62,267 nucleotides of DNA from NCBI GenBank assembly GCA_023380915.1, contig JAMCSM010000228.1:1-62267 (forward strand), written 5' to 3'. Below the pieces are notes generated by a model, which worked only from the letters and a program-made list of their open reading frames with translations, was not told the DNA's origin and ran no database searches. Source of the stretch: Actinomycetota bacterium (lineage in GTDB: Bacteria; Actinomycetota; Humimicrobiia; Humimicrobiales; Humimicrobiaceae). The position numbers and the translations under genes are program-made. Of this stretch, positions 60,990 to 62,267 are shown piece by piece; positions within the stretch are counted from its first letter, which is position 1; every line of letters starts with the position of its first letter.

Positions 60990-61037
60990 TTATTTCTTTT
61001 TATCTTTGCCTTTAGCGCCTTTAGCTTTTGTAGCCAT
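60990..61037 (-). CDS. Lysine-rich 15-residue micro-ORF
   Basis: ATG at 61037 reads MATKAKGAKGKDKKK, stop TAA. A GAGGT ribosome site lies six bases upstream. A promoter-like pair (TTGATA, 16 bases, TAAAAT) is found upstream on the same strand and the bidirectional terminator follows 5 bases after the stop. The whole looks like a tiny expressed gene. Eight of the 15 residues are Lys, so it might bind nucleic acid. No known family can be named. Confidence 0.55.
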   Translation of the reverse strand: MATKAKGAKGKDKKK

Positions 61038-61076
61038 TTTTACCTCATGAAAGTAGTTTGTAATAATTGAATATAT

Positions 61077-61104
61077 TTTATGCTTAATTTTACTATTATC
61101 AATA
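61077..61104 (-). promoter_or_regulatory. Candidate promoter for the micro-ORF
   Basis: On the minus strand TTGATA and TAAAAT are separated by 16 bases, about 40 bases upstream of the micro-ORF ATG. The surroundings are very AT-rich, so chance matches are common. Confidence 0.4.
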
Positions 61105-61261
61105 GTAAAATCAATATTTGTTTAAAATTTTTATATAATCAGGCATTGAAACCAGTTTTATTTTTTTATTAAAAGTATTATAATTTTTACAAAATAATCT
61201 TTACAACTTTATATATCACATATATCAAATTAATAATACATAGTATACAAGGAAGAAGAAT

Positions 61262-61795
61262 ATGAAAAAAATTACTTTGAGTTTAATAGCAATAATGATT
61301 CTGTTTTTACTCCTGACAATTTTAAGCTGCAAAACTCAAACAGTCACTACCACAACAGAAGCAGAAACAACAAAAGCCGTAGAAACTACAACAACAACAC
61401 AATCAACTTCTACTGAAACTGATGAGCAGAAACTTTCCGAACAGCCTGATGAAGCGGCTTTTAAAGAATATTTTACGGAATTAGGTCTTGGAAAATTACC
61501 TGAAAACGGGAAGCTTCCTCTGGACATTAAAAAAGGTGATAATGTTTTTGTATCCAATGGAAAGGATGAGCTTGTAATTTATGGTGATTTACTGAAGGAC
61601 ACAAAATTATCCAATGCAGTTTATGATGTCAGCAACAAAAAATATATTAATGAAAAGGTGGAATTTCCCATGGTTATAAAGAAGGGCGGTTTTGCAGGCA
61701 GTGAACCTGTAACATTTCCAGCTGGCAAGTATGAGTACAAAATCTGGATTGGAGATAAACTTGTAGGAGTTTTTCCCTTTGAAGTTAAGCCATAA
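61262..61795 (+). CDS. Lipoprotein of unknown function with Thr-rich linker
   Basis: 177 residues. The signal ends with the lipobox TILSC (Cys 23), then a Thr-rich linker of about 35 residues (TTTTEAETTKAVETTTTT), then a small beta-rich domain of about 115 residues (for example LPLDIKKGDNVFVSNGKDEL and FPAGKYEYKIWIGDKLVGVF). The domain has an immunoglobulin-like look but no family is recognised. It is surface-anchored. A GGAAGAAGAAT site precedes the ATG. Confidence 0.7.
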   Translation: MKKITLSLIAIMILFLLLTILSCKTQTVTTTTEAETTKAVETTTTTQSTSTETDEQKLSEQPDEAAFKEYFTELGLGKLPENGKLPLDIKKGDNVFVSNGKDELVIYGDLLKDTKLSNAVYDVSNKKYINEKVEFPMVIKKGGFAGSEPVTFPAGKYEYKIWIGDKLVGVFPFEVKP

Positions 61796-61822
61796 AAAGC
61801 AGATCATGCTGTTTTTTTAAAT
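61793..61822 (+). terminator. Weak intrinsic terminator after the lipoprotein gene
   Basis: AAAAGCA and TGCTGTTTT pair imperfectly around a short loop and are followed by a T-rich run. Confidence 0.5.
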
Positions 61823-61991
61823 TTTTTAAGATACTTTTTAAATAAATATCAATTCGAGATATTGACATGATTTTACTTCTTTTATAAAATTTCGTTTTAC
61901 TTCATGTTTTATGAAGAATGTCTTTTTAAATCATTCACATTTTATTTTATTTTTATTATATTTTTAAAAATTTGATATAATAATTTTTTGT

Positions 61992-62068
61992 GGCGGTGTA
62001 GCTCAGATGGTTAGAGCACACGGTTCATACCCGTGATGTCATTGGTTCGAGTCCAATCACCGCTACCA
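61992..62068 (+). tRNA. tRNA-Met (CAT)
   Basis: 77 bases including CCA. The acceptor GGCGGTG pairs with CACCGCT (first pair G-T), the anticodon stem CACGG/CCGTG has loop TTCATAC with anticodon CAT, and the T-arm is ATTGGTTCGAGTCCAAT. It is elongator-like; an Ile-type CAT tRNA cannot be excluded by sequence alone. Confidence 0.92.
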
Positions 62069-62160
62069 TGGGTATTAAAATATTTATCGAAAAATATTAT
62101 AGTTTTTATACTGATAGTTAAATTTTAATAATTTCACTTGAAAGGAAAGGAAAAAAATAA

Positions 62161-62267
62161 ATGGCTAAGGAAAAATTTGCAAGAACTAAAATACATATGA
62201 ATATAGGCACCATAGGCCATGTTGACCACGGCAAGACAACTCTTACCTCTGCAATTACATACTGTCT
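62161..62267 (+). CDS. tuf: Elongation factor Tu, N-terminal part (cut by window end)
   Basis: The first 35 codons of EF-Tu: [20 protein letters not shown] then [12 protein letters not shown], with the P-loop. EF-Tu brings aminoacyl-tRNA to the ribosome. A GGAAAGGAAA site precedes the ATG. It lies 92 bases after tRNA-Met and could be co-transcribed with it. The rest of the gene is beyond the window. Confidence 0.98.
   Translation, partial: MAKEKFARTKIHMNIGTIGHVDHGKTTLTSAITYC

Overview
The window is about 62 kb of AT-rich bacterial chromosome from a metagenome-style assembly. Its first 12 bases match the end of an Illumina adapter, and both ends cut through genes. The gene set points to an uncultured, strictly anaerobic bacterium: ferredoxin, rubredoxin, a stand-alone corrinoid protein, a complex I-like cluster without an NADH module, a membrane pyrophosphatase, a DUF59 Fe-S assembly protein and a cysteine desulfurase. 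An OmpR-type regulator with an atypical receiver next to a glutamine synthetase resembles the GlnR arrangement of Actinomycetota, so a deep, low-GC actinobacterial lineage is possible. No rRNA is present to settle the taxonomy.

Layout. 1-6333: a type I-C CRISPR-Cas locus (cas3 tail, cas5c, cas8c with an internal cas11c start, cas7c, cas4, cas1, cas2) and a six-repeat array. 6334-8425: a GC-rich, phage-like, frameshifted gene joined directly to the last repeat, then a retropepsin-like protease, a DUF5678 protein and a trypsin-like lipoprotein. 8741-21505: housekeeping and membrane genes (class II aldolase, VIT-like protein, glnA and its regulator, NAD synthetase, DUF59, cysteine desulfurase, PAP2-like, DUF2085, PHP phosphoesterase, LarC, AI-2E family). 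21778-28152: a highly divergent eight-gene complex I-like cluster, followed by two cell-envelope enzymes. 30014-35840: a UDG-like gene, the corrinoid protein and a riboflavin operon behind an FMN riboswitch. 35916-47888: membrane proteins, a second trypsin-like protease, a P-type ATPase, ferredoxin, a polymer-forming repeat protein, a flavin reductase, an AbiE-type toxin-antitoxin pair, a TPR protein and an acetyltransferase. 48109-55508: YchF, rubredoxin, two bactofilins, a CapA-like lipoprotein, an AMMECR1/Memo pair and DUF2905. 55690-62267: tRNA genes with an unusual duplication, membrane pyrophosphatase, MenG, CorA, a 15-codon lysine-rich ORF, a lipoprotein, tRNA-Met and the start of tuf.

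How parts fit together. The cas genes form one tight operon feeding the array. The regulator lies directly upstream of glnA on the same strand. The rib genes are co-oriented under one FMN switch with an intrinsic terminator. The nuo-like genes are nearly contiguous and retain the Fe-S cysteines of NuoB and NuoI, yet several residues that couple quinone reduction to ion pumping in known complex I appear to be lost. This makes the cluster the most interesting system in the window.
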